A program made the translations under genes and the position numbers. A DNA stretch of 64,000 bases from Candidatus Electrothrix rattekaaiensis (GTDB lineage Bacteria; Desulfobacterota; Desulfobulbia; Desulfobulbales; Desulfobulbaceae): positions 1,148,640 to 1,212,639 of the forward strand of contig JAVQMD010000001.1 of the NCBI GenBank assembly GCA_032595675.1, given 5' to 3'. Shown in pieces: positions 49,576-58,451 of the stretch (the stretch's first letter is position 1; each line of letters opens with the position of its first letter). The notes beneath the pieces were generated by a model. The model saw nothing but the letters and a program-made list of their open reading frames with translations. It did not search any database and had not been told where the DNA came from.

Positions 49576-50457
49576 TCAGTCAAGCAACCCTTCCACCACC
49601 TTATGCAGATTTCTCAGTGCCAAGGAGGAAGGCGCATCAGGATACATATTCACGGCCAGAGCACCGCGCGCCAGAGCCTGGGGCAGACACGGATCATAAG
49701 GGATCTCGCCCAGCAGGGGCACCTCGTTTCGGATAAGCCAGTCACGGGTGATGCGGGCGGATTTTTCGTCCATATCGTTCCGATTGAGCACTGCTCCGGC
49801 AGGGATGTTGAAACCGCGCACCACCTCGGTAATCCGTTGCAGATCACTCAGAGCGGACGGGGTGGGTTCACTGACCAGAATGGCGTAATCCGATCCCTTC
49901 AGGGCCGCGATCACCGGGCAGCCGATGCCCGGCGGGCCGTCCGTGAGCAGCAGATCGCTGCCGTTCAACGATGCCTCCTGTCGAGCCTCCCGTTTAACAA
50001 TATCCACCAGCCGTCCTGAGCTGGATTCGCCGATACCCAATTCTCCGGCCACCACCCGGACAGCCCCGGAAGTGACAAAATTTATTTTGCCGTTTTCCAT
50101 CGGCTGCACCGAAACAGCCTCTTCCGGGCAGACCAGCGCGCAAACGCCGCAGCCCTCACAGGAATAGCTGATAATAATCGGTTCGTTGTCGCCGATGATC
50201 GAGTCAAAGGCGCAGGCTTTCACGCAGCGCATGCAGCGGCTGCACTTTTCATAATCAATGATCGCCTTGTCCGAGGCCGCGACCGCTCTGCTGCGGTCAA
50301 ACTCCGCCCCCAGCACGATATGGAGATTCGGCGCGTCAACATCCGTGTCCGCCAGGGTGAGGCGTGTGCCCTTTTCTGTCAGCAGATGGGCCAGAGCCGC
50401 TGTCAGCGAGGATTTCCCCACCCCGCCTTTGCCGCTCAGAATAACGATTTCTTTCAT
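49576..50457 (-). CDS. MinD/NifH-type ATPase with two 4Fe-4S clusters (first of pair)
   Basis: 293 residues from the ATG at 50457, with GGAG upstream. It starts with a deviant Walker A motif, LSGKGGVGKSSLTAALA. A ferredoxin insert has CSRCMRCVKACAFDS and CEGCGVCALVCPEEA, two 4Fe-4S motifs. LLTDGPPGIGCPVIAAL and SEPTPSALSDLQRITEV complete the ATPase. Such pairs are found with NifX-like proteins in anaerobes, including the orange-protein (ORP) cluster of Desulfovibrio. It overlaps the next ATPase upstream by 4 bp. Cargo is unknown. Confidence 0.85.
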   Translation of the reverse strand: MKEIVILSGKGGVGKSSLTAALAHLLTEKGTRLTLADTDVDAPNLHIVLGAEFDRSRAVAASDKAIIDYEKCSRCMRCVKACAFDSIIGDNEPIIISYSCEGCGVCALVCPEEAVSVQPMENGKINFVTSGAVRVVAGELGIGESSSGRLVDIVKREARQEASLNGSDLLLTDGPPGIGCPVIAALKGSDYAILVSEPTPSALSDLQRITEVVRGFNIPAGAVLNRNDMDEKSARITRDWLIRNEVPLLGEIPYDPCLPQALARGALAVNMYPDAPSSLALRNLHKVVEGLLD

Positions 50458-51428
50458 AACTGCTCCTGCCTTGCCTTTGTTTTTGCCTGTGTTTTCTGAT
50501 CCGGCCAAGCTGCTGCAAGGCGGTCAGCCAGGTCCAGAAAAATCTTTGCCGCTGATGAGTTCGGAAAAAGTTCAACCACCGGCGTTCCTTGCAGATAACC
50601 GGCCAGCAGATCCTTATCCAGTTTGATTTCCGCTGCAACAGGAACGGAACCGGCCCGACCTGTTTTCTCCGTTTTTTCCTGTTGACCGGGCAGGTCCGAA
50701 CGATTGAGCACAACACTCGTTTGGACGGCAAACATATCCAGCAGCGAAAGGATCAGCTCAAGATCATGCGCCCCCAGCGGGGTCGGTTCAGTCACCGCCA
50801 ACACATGACCGGCTCCTTTTAAGGCACCGATCACATTGCAATGAGTTCCCGGCGCAGTATCAACCAGGATGATGTCAAAATTATCCGCATCGGCAAAGGC
50901 CGCCTTTTTGACCGCATTGACCACCAGAGCACTTTCCGCCAAGCCGGGCTGAAGGGCCCCGGTGTATAGCGTCAGGTCGCCTCGTCTGGTTGTGTACAGA
51001 GTGCCCACGGAATGGCTTCCGCGCCCGACGGCATCTGCCGGACAGACTAGGTAACAGGCTTCGCAGCCGTTGCATTCCCCCATCATGGTGATGGTTTTTT
51101 CCCGGGAACGAAACAGGCTGTTCATTTGACATGCCTTAACGCATTTTTGGCAATCCGTGCATTTGTCCGAATCAAAAACCGGCTGCATAATGGTGACCGG
51201 CTCGGGATTTTCCAAGGGTATCCCGAGCAGGAGGCTGTCATTGGGCGCGTCCACATCCGCGTCGATCAAGGCGACCTTTTTGCCGTTGGCAACAAAGGCG
51301 GCAGCCAGATTAATCGCTATGGTTGATTTGCCCACCCCTCCCTTGCCGCCGGTGACCCCGATAATCGGGGTCGTAAAGGTCGTACTATGGAAATGTTTGA
51401 TGATTTCCGGGTGCAGTTTCTTGTTCAC
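50454..51428 (-). CDS. MinD/NifH-type ATPase with two 4Fe-4S clusters (second of pair)
   Basis: 324 residues. After a ~20-residue lead, VTGGKGGVGKSTIAINLAA is the P loop. CTDCQKCVKACQMNS and CNGCEACYLVCPADA are the ferredoxin motifs, and ILVDTAPGTHCNVIGAL and TEPTPLGAHDLELIL follow. It is a paralogue of the adjacent ATPase and probably forms a heterodimer with it. It overlaps both neighbours by 4 bp, so all three genes are one translationally coupled operon. Confidence 0.86.
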   Translation of the reverse strand: MNKKLHPEIIKHFHSTTFTTPIIGVTGGKGGVGKSTIAINLAAAFVANGKKVALIDADVDAPNDSLLLGIPLENPEPVTIMQPVFDSDKCTDCQKCVKACQMNSLFRSREKTITMMGECNGCEACYLVCPADAVGRGSHSVGTLYTTRRGDLTLYTGALQPGLAESALVVNAVKKAAFADADNFDIILVDTAPGTHCNVIGALKGAGHVLAVTEPTPLGAHDLELILSLLDMFAVQTSVVLNRSDLPGQQEKTEKTGRAGSVPVAAEIKLDKDLLAGYLQGTPVVELFPNSSAAKIFLDLADRLAAAWPDQKTQAKTKARQEQL

Positions 51429-51985
51429 CGGCCCCTCCTGCGTCCCTGACCCTTTCCTGTTCCGTTACCTGTTCCGTTGCCGCAAGCGCAGCCGCCTTTT
51501 CCTCGGCCTTGGCCCTGACCTTGCCCCCGACCTTGTCCTTGGCCATAGCCGCCGCCTTGGACCCGGACGGCACCGGGGCCTTTGCATGCGTTCGGCGAAG
51601 CCGACCCGGAAGAGGAGGCGGTATCGGCGGCAGCAGCGTTGGCCTGAGCCTGATCGGCAGCACCGTATTGTCCGGCGCGGAATTGTTCCAGAGCTTCGGC
51701 AACCGTGGAACGGCCTAATCCCTCATACATTCCGACTCCTGATGCTTCCAATGCTGTCCTGGCCTTCGGTCCCAGCCGCCCGGTAAGCACGGCATCGACT
51801 CCGTGCTCGCTCATGGTTTGAGCCGCCGCAATACCGGCTCCCTGCGCAGCCTGTGCCGATGCGTTCTCAATACCCTGGGTTGTGCCTGATTCTGTATCGA
51901 CCAGAACAAACCAAGGTGCCCTGCCGAACGCGGTATCTGTTGCTGCGTTTATATCGCTTCCTGTTGCTGTAATACAGATTTTCAT
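51425..51985 (-). CDS. NifX/NifB-type dinitrogenase cofactor domain protein with Gly/Gln/Arg tail
   Basis: 186 residues. Residues 1-110 are the DiNase Fe-Mo cofactor-binding domain (MKICITATGSDINAATDTAF, WFVLVDTESG, AGIAAAQTMSEHGVDAVLTG). The domain binds metal-sulfur clusters and occurs in ORP proteins. The last ~60 residues are low complexity, built from GQG/GRG triplets with CACGNGTGNGTG. AGGAGG precedes the ATG. It is the first gene of the operon with the two Fe-S ATPases. The nitrogenase link is unlikely, as no nif genes are near. Confidence 0.82.
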   Translation of the reverse strand: MKICITATGSDINAATDTAFGRAPWFVLVDTESGTTQGIENASAQAAQGAGIAAAQTMSEHGVDAVLTGRLGPKARTALEASGVGMYEGLGRSTVAEALEQFRAGQYGAADQAQANAAAADTASSSGSASPNACKGPGAVRVQGGGYGQGQGRGQGQGQGRGKGGCACGNGTGNGTGKGQGRRRGR

Positions 51986-52389
51986 CCTCTTACCTCCTTG
52001 ATCTTTGAATTTTCTCGTAGCCAGCTTTTTTTTTAAAAAAGTTGGCTTGTGTTAATGTCTGCTTGTGGTGTAGGTGTTACCGTATTGTGCATATGCACAA
52101 TATATGGATATGGAAATCTTTTGTCAACAGTTAGTTAAATGTTTTGTGATTTTAAAAAAGGTAATCGGGAATGATGATCTGTTTCAGGACGTTGGTTCGT
52201 ACGGAAAAAGACGTGTAATATGAATGAAGAGCAGCAAAGGCGAGCAGTTTTGACTTAAGAGATTTTTTTTCAACAATTGTTCCTGTAGAGAAAGTGCTCT
52301 CTCGGGTGGTTGCTCAGTTGCGATTGCAGCTCCTTTCCTGTAGGGTATGAGGCGGAATGTATGTGTAATCTTTGCTGGAGGAAAATATT
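51986..52389. other. 404-bp intergenic region with a 20-bp palindrome
   Basis: It is shared by the leftward NifX/MinD operon and the rightward cyclase unit. It contains an A/T hairpin (AGCCA/TGGCT arms, 52019-52047) and the palindrome at 52083-52102. No ORF is credible here. Confidence 0.5.
52083..52102. promoter_or_regulatory. Perfect palindromic operator candidate
   Basis: TATTGTGCATATGCACAATA is a perfect 20-bp palindrome about 100 bp upstream of the NifX-domain gene. It is likely a dimeric regulator site for the Fe-S ATPase operon. The regulator is not identified. Confidence 0.55.
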
Positions 52390-52692
52390 ATGGAACCCGT
52401 TATTACCACTATTGCTGCGGCTGTTGCCCTCGGAGCGGCAGCAGGTCTCAAGGATACTGCGTCTAAGGCGGTTGTAGATGCCTATGCCGGGCTGAAGAAG
52501 CTGATTCAGGATCGGTACCAGCACGACAAAGGCGTTACTTTTGCGGCTGAGCATGTAAGCGAAAAAACGGAAGAGGAGACACTACGGCAGAAGATGGAAG
52601 AATTTTTAGATATTCTTGCCCCGGTTATTCTGGAAGGGGTGATGACGCTAGCAAAGGTTCATGTTCGGCTATATCGGCTTGAGGTGCTGTAA
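52390..52692 (+). CDS. Small helical N-terminal-type module, 100 aa
   Basis: 100 residues from the ATG at 52390, which follows a GGAGGAAAA site. It starts MEPVITTIAAAVALGAAAG and continues LKDTASKAVVDAYAGLKKLI. I recall this pattern as an N-terminal module of longer bacterial multi-domain proteins (with repeats or NTPase domains), but here it stops after 100 residues. It is mostly helical with one hydrophobic segment. Its stop touches the start of the adenylate cyclase gene, so the two are coupled. It could be a fragment of a larger gene. Confidence 0.6.
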   Translation: MEPVITTIAAAVALGAAAGLKDTASKAVVDAYAGLKKLIQDRYQHDKGVTFAAEHVSEKTEEETLRQKMEEFLDILAPVILEGVMTLAKVHVRLYRLEVL

Positions 52693-53970
52693 ATGCAAGA
52701 AAACCGTTTTGAAAAACACCCCATTTTTCTTAATTTAAAAAACCCGGCGTTGGAGGAAGAATTTAAACGTTTTCATTATACTGAAACGCGTGCATTACTT
52801 CGTATAGCCTTCCATTTTGGCGGAATTACATTAGCTGGTGATACCATATTAACATATTTTCTTGTTCCTCAATATGTTCGGGCGACATTATATTTATTCA
52901 GCTTCTTTTTGCCCTTCTATTTTTTGGGCCTTTATGTAGCCGGTAAGGGGGAATATACAGGATATGATCAGTGGATAGCCTCAATATCCATTTTTGTTAT
53001 TGCAACGTTGTTGATGCTTTGGACTCCGTTAATTTCAGATAAATATTCAGCCGTTTATATTCTTCTTCAAGAGTTTGGTTGTCTGTTCGCCTGTTTTTAT
53101 GTAGGGCGCCTTCGTTTCGTTTTTGCGGTTATGTCGTCATTTGTGTGTATGGGAGTATATCAAGGATATCTACTTGTTGCCGTTACCGATAGAGGGCATT
53201 TTTTTGTTTTGTCCTATGCAGCTTGGCTGCTTGAAGCTATAGCCTGCTATGGAGGATTTATTCAAGAAGGGATGAGTCGCACTGTGTTTACGCAGCAAAA
53301 GATTATTAGTCAGCAGCGCGAAAACTTGAATAGAGAGTATCAACGTTCAGAAAACCTGCTTCATAACATTCTTCCTCATTCTATTGCTGAGCGTCTCAAA
53401 GATGAACAAACCGTCATTGCTGATCATTTTGATTCCATTACTGTTTTATTTGCTGATATTGTCGATTTTACCGTGCTGTCGGAAAGATTATCGCCCACAG
53501 AATTGGTCAATCTTCTTAACCGTATTTTTTCGATTTTTGATGACTTGGCAGGACAGTACCGATTGGAGAAAATTAAAACAATCGGAGATGCTTATATGGT
53601 TGCCGGAGGTATCCCCGATCCTCAAAGTAATCATTTGGAAGCTATAGCAGACTTTGCTTTGGAAATGCAGCAGCGGTTAGCTCAATTTAATTTAGAATAT
53701 GATGAGGATTTTGAGATCAGAGTAGGGATGCATACCGGCCCGGCAGTTGCCGGGGTTATTGGAGTGAAAAAGTTTGTTTATGATATTTGGGGAGATACTG
53801 TGAATACAGCAAGCAGGATGGAATCAAATGGCATAGTTGGCGAAATTCAGGTTTCTGAAAATACGTATATCCCTTTGCGGGATAAATATATTTTCAAGGA
53901 GCGAGGATTAGTTGACATAAAAGGAAAAGGAAAAATGAGAACCTATTTACTTCAAGGGAAAAATACTTGA
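52693..53970 (+). CDS. Membrane-anchored class III adenylate cyclase
   Basis: 425 residues. Six hydrophobic helices span about 35-200, then a coiled linker, then the cyclase domain (about 250-425). The metal-binding Asp are in VLFADIVDFTVLSERLSP and KTIGDAYMVAGG. RVGMHTGPAVAGVIG and DIWGDTVNTASRME supply the purine-specifying Asp and the catalytic Asn/Arg. EKIKTIGD carries the Lys typical of ATP users. It starts immediately after the stop of the small helical gene. AT-rich codons. The signal sensed is unknown. Confidence 0.88.
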   Translation: MQENRFEKHPIFLNLKNPALEEEFKRFHYTETRALLRIAFHFGGITLAGDTILTYFLVPQYVRATLYLFSFFLPFYFLGLYVAGKGEYTGYDQWIASISIFVIATLLMLWTPLISDKYSAVYILLQEFGCLFACFYVGRLRFVFAVMSSFVCMGVYQGYLLVAVTDRGHFFVLSYAAWLLEAIACYGGFIQEGMSRTVFTQQKIISQQRENLNREYQRSENLLHNILPHSIAERLKDEQTVIADHFDSITVLFADIVDFTVLSERLSPTELVNLLNRIFSIFDDLAGQYRLEKIKTIGDAYMVAGGIPDPQSNHLEAIADFALEMQQRLAQFNLEYDEDFEIRVGMHTGPAVAGVIGVKKFVYDIWGDTVNTASRMESNGIVGEIQVSENTYIPLRDKYIFKERGLVDIKGKGKMRTYLLQGKNT

Positions 53971-53971
53971 G

Positions 53972-54707
53972 CGGGAAATTTGGGGGCTGAAGATTGTTGT
54001 TAAGCATCTGCTGCACTCAAGCAAAGGTGAATTTGTGCTCGCAACCTGTCTGGAACTGCTTGGCAATGAGGCCCGAGAGGATGCTCGGCGTTTTTTAAAA
54101 CAAGGTTTTTCTTCTTGGCTCACTGGCTTTGCCTAAATTTATTAGGGGATGAGGCTACTAAAGAAGAAGCTCGAGATTGGTTAAAAAAAAAGCGATCACT
54201 GACTCAGCAATCAATTCACTATAATCTCGACTCATTACTATACGACGACATTATAGTAAAGTGTCTGAATATTTTAGGAGGTGAGGCAAAAGAAGAGGCA
54301 AGATATTGGCTGTTGAGATGCAAAAAATGGAAATTTGGGGCTTTTTACGAAACCATCAAGTAACTTGTTTGAAAATTTTGGGTGAAGATGCAAAAGAGGA
54401 TGCAAAACGACTGCTGAGAGAGTGTAAGAATGAAAGGGTGTTGGTGTCCTACCTGAATATCCTCGGCGATGAAGCTAAGAAAGAAGCCCGGTGTTTGCTC
54501 AAATCCGGCAAAGAGGAATGGCTCCTTGTGACCTGCATCCGCGTCTTAGGGAAAGAAGTAAAGTTTGAGACTAACCGGCTGATAAAAAACAGCAATAACA
54601 GATTTGTCCGAAAAGAATGCCGAGAATTAATTTGCTCCTGGGAAACTTCAATAGGTAGCCAATTCCCGGAACTCGCCCGCTTGAAAAAGAACCTCGCAGA
54701 TAAATAA
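53972..54707 (+). pseudogene. Decayed HEAT-like repeat gene with two frameshifts
   Basis: Several ~30-residue helical repeats sit in three different frames. Frame 1 has TCLELLGNEAREDARRFLKQG. Frame 2, from about 54105, has LCLNLLGDEATKEEARDWL and KCLNILGGEAKEEARYWLL. Frame 3, from about 54325, has TCLKILGEDAKEDAKRLLR, SYLNILGDEAKKEARCLL and TCIRVLGKEVKFETNRL, ending at 54707. The consensus is C-L-x-I-L-G-x-E-A-K-E-E-A-R-x-L-L. The shifts near 54105 and 54325 break the gene into fragments. No start with a ribosome-binding site is seen. Original function unknown. Confidence 0.72.
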
Positions 54708-54712
54708 CAGGT

Positions 54713-54737
54713 AAGGGCAACTCATGAATTGCCCCTT
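54713..54737. repeat. Palindromic intergenic repeat (GGGCAA/TTGCCC type)
   Basis: AAGGGCAACTCATGAA is followed by TTGCCCCTT, a near-perfect palindrome just after the decayed repeat gene. It resembles in form the palindrome at 63230-63257, with a GTAAGGGCA edge in both. It may act as a terminator. Confidence 0.5.
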
Positions 54738-54968
54738 CAGCACTGCAAGAGAATATACTTCTTCTATCTCGAAATACTTCTCTTCTACCTTTTTATACTC
54801 GCAAACTACAAAAAGATAGTCGCCGACTATTTCCAAATAGAAAAAATAGACAAAAAGGTCTAAAAAATATACTTAAAGCCAGGCTATTGCTTGCTGTAAA
54901 ATGCAATAACCATGCTCGGCACTCACAATATCCATTAACCGAACTTGAGAAAAAGGGAAGAAAAAGTC

Positions 54969-55556
54969 ATGCCATTGCCTCAGCAACAACCGCAACAGCA
55001 GATCAGCGAACAGGAATACCTGGACGGTGAACTCCTCAGCGAAGTAAAGCACGAATTCATTGACGGCGCTGTCTACGCAATGGCAGGGGCCAGTGCAGAT
55101 CATGGCAGAATAGCAGGCAACCTTTTTGCCGCCTTCCTCCGCCATTTTCAGAAGCGGAGGTCACCATGTGAGCCTTTCCAGGCTGATATGAAGGTGAAAA
55201 CCGGGAAAAAGTTTTTTTATCCCGATGTGCTTATCTCCTGTGAGCAGGAAGAAAATGACTATTACCGCAATGCCCCTTTGCTCATTGTCGAGGTGGTCTC
55301 GCAGTCCACCCGTAAAAAAGACAACACCATAAAACGACAGTCCTACCAGACTCTTCCCAGCCTGGAAGAATTCGTTTTGATTGAGCAGGATTTTGTCGAT
55401 ATTGAGGTCTGTCGGAGGAGCAAGCACTGGTGGCCTGAGCATTATTATCTCGGCGATGCAGTGCATTTTGCCTCTATTGATCTGATCCTGCCTGTGGAGG
55501 ACATTTACGCCCGAGTCATGAATGATGATATGCAGGCTTACAGGAAAGGTGATTAG
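54969..55556 (+). CDS. Uma2 family putative endonuclease (DUF820)
   Basis: 195 residues from the ATG at 54969 (MPLPQQQPQQQISEQEYLDG). The PD-(D/E)XK-like core is KHEFIDGAVYAMAGAS, PFQADMKVKTGKKFFYPDVL and NAPLLIVEVVSQSTRKKD, with the catalytic Asp, Glu and nearby Lys. Uma2 genes are abundant in cyanobacteria and environmental bacteria, and their role is unclear. The palindromic hairpin upstream is not part of it. Confidence 0.85.
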   Translation: MPLPQQQPQQQISEQEYLDGELLSEVKHEFIDGAVYAMAGASADHGRIAGNLFAAFLRHFQKRRSPCEPFQADMKVKTGKKFFYPDVLISCEQEENDYYRNAPLLIVEVVSQSTRKKDNTIKRQSYQTLPSLEEFVLIEQDFVDIEVCRRSKHWWPEHYYLGDAVHFASIDLILPVEDIYARVMNDDMQAYRKGD

Positions 55557-55591
55557 TCACTGTATGATATCACGGTCAACAGACAGATGCT

Positions 55592-55843
55592 CTACTGCTT
55601 CTCCGGCGTGATTTCATCTCCCGGTAGTGGTGTCCGCTCAGGAACCTTGTCCAGTATGCTCCTGAATGCTGCTCTGTCCGCCTTCTTCGCCCGTTGTTTC
55701 AGATAATCTTCTGTTGTGATGGCGGAAATTTTTTCAGACACGGCAGAAGAGATGAACTGATTGATCGACACACCTTCACTGGAAGCTATTTGTTTGATGT
55801 GGCGATGAATAGAGTTGGGAAGTCGTAAACTGAGTGTGCTCAT
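55592..55843 (-). CDS. Ribbon-helix-helix antitoxin
   Basis: 83 residues. The N-terminus STLSLRLPNSIHRHIKQIA then EGVSINQFISSAVSEK is an Arc/CopG-type ribbon-helix-helix domain. The C-terminal tail (KADRAAFRSILDKVPERTPL) likely binds the PIN toxin. Its start overlaps the stop of the PIN gene by 4 bp. Here the toxin gene precedes the antitoxin gene. Confidence 0.82.
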   Translation of the reverse strand: MSTLSLRLPNSIHRHIKQIASSEGVSINQFISSAVSEKISAITTEDYLKQRAKKADRAAFRSILDKVPERTPLPGDEITPEKQ

Positions 55844-56253
55844 TGTATTGCCTCCAATATTTTTCCAGGGCGCAGGGCCGTTATGCCGAATTTATCAACC
55901 CCTTTAAAATCTTTCATATTATGGGTGACGATTATTTGTGTTTTTGACGCGACAGCCACCTCGAGGACATGATCATCCTTCGGATCTTTCAGATATGGCC
56001 GCCACAAAAAATAAATTTTTTGAAATTCGCTGAGGGCACATATGTTGTCGAGGATTACGTCAACCTCATTGTCAGATATGCCCAATTCCTTTTGTTTTCG
56101 TTTCAGAACGTCTTCGTACTCAAAAAGCAATGTTGTTGATATAACCGGCGTTATTTCTCCGGCATCAATGCGTTGCAAAAGTTGATGCGATGCTCCTGAT
56201 GAGGAATATAATCCTGAAAAAAGTACATTGGTGTCCATAATAATTCTTTTCAT
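55840..56253 (-). CDS. PIN-domain toxin
   Basis: 137 residues. MKRIIMDTNVLFSGLYSS, TTLLFEYEDVLKRK, LKDPKDDHVLEVAVAS and IIVTHNMKDF give the PIN acidic quartet of the PIN_3/COG1569 group. It is the third PIN toxin of the window. The ATG at 56253 begins the module. Confidence 0.86.
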   Translation of the reverse strand: MKRIIMDTNVLFSGLYSSSGASHQLLQRIDAGEITPVISTTLLFEYEDVLKRKQKELGISDNEVDVILDNICALSEFQKIYFLWRPYLKDPKDDHVLEVAVASKTQIIVTHNMKDFKGVDKFGITALRPGKILEAIQ

Positions 56254-56354
56254 GTTTGCACGATACCATATGCGGTGTTAATCTGTCCAGCGATGGCGGT
56301 TAAGATAATGAGTGAAACCCGAAAAAATGTTAACAAACATTCAGAGGAGGTACA

Positions 56355-57776
56355 ATGCACTATGCCCGGATAATCCTTACCCTAACCCTTGCCTTCCTTG
56401 CCTTGGCAGATCCCTGGCCCGCAGCAGCCGAGGAAGAATTTGTCACCGCCCTGACCGGCAAGTTTCCCCCCTTCAGTTATTACGACAACCAAGGGAACCT
56501 TGCCGGTTTTGACGTGGATGTAAGCCGGGAGATCGCCCTGCGGATCAACCGTGAATCCCGGATCATCGCCACAGAATGGGACGGCATCCTGGCAGGGCTG
56601 CTGGCAGAGAAATACGACGCCATTATCGGCTCAATGGCCATCACCCCTGCCCGGCAGGAAAGCGTTGATTTCTCCACGCCCTATTACCATTCCGGTGCCC
56701 AGCTCTTTGTCCACCGCGACAACCCGGACAAGGTCTATTCGATCAGCGAGTGCAACGGTCTGCGCATCGCGGTCGTGCTCGGCGAGACCTACCAGCATTT
56801 CCTTGAAGAAAAATTCCCGGATGTTGAGGTGGTCACCCTCAAATCAGCAGCCGAGATCTTTGCCATGCTGGAGCAGAAGCGGATCACTGGCTTTGTCACG
56901 GACCGGTTGGTCGGGGCTTGGCAGGTCAAGGAGGCAGGCCGCCCCTTTGTGCCGGTGGGCGAGATGCTCTATAAGGAGCGCATCGGTATCCCGGTGCGCA
57001 AGGATAATCCGGATCTGCTCGGCCAGATCAACACTGCCCTGGCCGCAATGGAGGATGACGGCACCATGCAGCGTATCCACCAACGCTATTTCGGGCTGGG
57101 CAAAACCTCCTCGTCCAAGCTCGGCACGATGGAGCCTTCGGTGATTGCGACCAAGCTGCTCAAGGGCTTTGCTGTCAGTCTCGGCATAGCCCTTGCTGCT
57201 CTCCTGCTCGGCTTTGTTCTGGCCATACCCAGCGGCCTGCTGCTGACCTTTCAGCGGGGCAGCCTCAAGCCACTCCACTTTCTGGTGCGGGGCTTTGTTG
57301 ATTTTATCCGGGGCACGCCTGTCCTGATCCAGCTCCTCTTTGTCTGGCTGGGGCTTGGCCTCTCGCCCTTTCCGGCAGCCATCCTCACCTTAGGTATCTG
57401 CGCAATGGCTTATATGGCCGAGGTTATCCGGGCAGGCCTGATGAGTGTTGATCCGGGCCAGGACTTAGGAGCACGGGCCTTGGGACTTTCTCCCCTGGAT
57501 CGTTTCCGCTTTGTGGTCTGGCCCCAGGCCTTCCGCATTGCTATCCCGCCCTTGATGAACTGCGTGGTGGCCCTGCTCAAGGACACAGCCCTGGTCTCGA
57601 TCATCTCCATCCCCGAGCTGATTCGCGAGGCCCAGTCCATTATCAGTGTCACCTTTGAGCCGGGTCTCTACTATCTCATCGCCGGACTCATGTTCTTTGC
57701 TGTCACCTTCCCGCTGATGAAGCTCTCTGATCGCGTTGAACGATCCATCAAAGCCAAAGGATTTGCCCATGATTGA
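56355..57776 (+). CDS. Polar amino-acid ABC transporter, fused binding protein and permease
   Basis: 473 residues. A signal peptide (MHYARIILTLTLAFLALADP) is followed by a periplasmic SBP_bac_3 domain at about 30-245 (GKFPPFSYYDNQGNLAGFDV, SMAITPARQESVDFSTPYY). The permease domain at about 265-470 has the EAA loop GARALGLSPLDRFRFVVWPQ. Such HisJ/GlnH-type binding proteins fused to a GlnP-type permease import polar amino acids. AGAGGAGG lies upstream of the ATG. The ATPase gene overlaps its end by 8 bp. Confidence 0.9.
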   Translation: MHYARIILTLTLAFLALADPWPAAAEEEFVTALTGKFPPFSYYDNQGNLAGFDVDVSREIALRINRESRIIATEWDGILAGLLAEKYDAIIGSMAITPARQESVDFSTPYYHSGAQLFVHRDNPDKVYSISECNGLRIAVVLGETYQHFLEEKFPDVEVVTLKSAAEIFAMLEQKRITGFVTDRLVGAWQVKEAGRPFVPVGEMLYKERIGIPVRKDNPDLLGQINTALAAMEDDGTMQRIHQRYFGLGKTSSSKLGTMEPSVIATKLLKGFAVSLGIALAALLLGFVLAIPSGLLLTFQRGSLKPLHFLVRGFVDFIRGTPVLIQLLFVWLGLGLSPFPAAILTLGICAMAYMAEVIRAGLMSVDPGQDLGARALGLSPLDRFRFVVWPQAFRIAIPPLMNCVVALLKDTALVSIISIPELIREAQSIISVTFEPGLYYLIAGLMFFAVTFPLMKLSDRVERSIKAKGFAHD

Positions 57777-58449
57777 AGTACAAAACGTAGCCTACACCTA
57801 TGCGGACGGAACAAAGGCAGTCAATGATGTCAGCATGACCTTCCCGGAACAGGGGATCTTTGCTGTTATGGGCCTGTCCGGTTCCGGTAAGACCACCCTG
57901 CTTAATTGCATTGCCCGTTTTCTTTCCCCGCAGCAGGGAGCAATTCTCCTGGATGGGCAGGATATCCAAGACATGAAAGAAGTCGATTTCCGGCAACAGG
58001 TCGGGGTGGTGTTTCAGCACCTGAACCTCTTTCCCCATCTGAACGTGCTGGAAAATATGATGCTGGCCTTGGAACGAGTCCAGGGGCGAAGCAAGAGCGA
58101 GGCAAAGGCGGAGGCGATGGATATCCTGAAGCGGCTCAATATTGGCGAGCTGGCAGCAAATTATCCTGCTCAGGTCAGCGGCGGTCAGGCCCAGCGGGTG
58201 GCTATTGCCCGAGGGCTGGCTCTGAAACCCAAATTCATGCTCCTGGATGAGCCGACCAGTGCTCTGGATGCGGCCACAACCTCGGATTTTGCCCAATGGC
58301 TGCGGGAGTTACAGGAGTTCACCAGCTTTATTATTGTCACCCATGATCTGCCCTTTGCCGAGCAGACAGCAGAGCAAGGGGTGTATATGGAAAACGGGCA
58401 GCTCGTGGAAAAAGGTCTTCTTGGTGAGGTATTGCAAAAGAGGAGATAA
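57769..58449 (+). CDS. glnQ: Polar amino-acid ABC transporter ATP-binding protein
   Basis: 226 residues from the ATG at 57769 (MIEVQNVAYTYADGTKAVND). Walker A is GLSGSGKTT, the signature is VSGGQAQRVAIARGLA and Walker B is FMLLDEPTSALD, with the switch His in IIVTHDLPF. It energises the fused binding protein-permease encoded directly upstream. The AAAGGA site lies inside the permease gene. Gene symbol by family, substrate not proven. Confidence 0.9.
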   Translation: MIEVQNVAYTYADGTKAVNDVSMTFPEQGIFAVMGLSGSGKTTLLNCIARFLSPQQGAILLDGQDIQDMKEVDFRQQVGVVFQHLNLFPHLNVLENMMLALERVQGRSKSEAKAEAMDILKRLNIGELAANYPAQVSGGQAQRVAIARGLALKPKFMLLDEPTSALDAATTSDFAQWLRELQEFTSFIIVTHDLPFAEQTAEQGVYMENGQLVEKGLLGEVLQKRR

Positions 58450-58451
58450 CA

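Noticed and set aside
49429-50019. 196-codon + frame overlapping the FKBP end and the first MinD-like gene
   Set aside because: It overlaps two well-supported genes and has a composition typical of an out-of-frame reading.
51425-51985. Nitrogenase cofactor maturation locus
   Set aside because: Only the NifX-like domain is present, with Fe-S MinD-like ATPases; no nifHDKENB gene is seen in the window.
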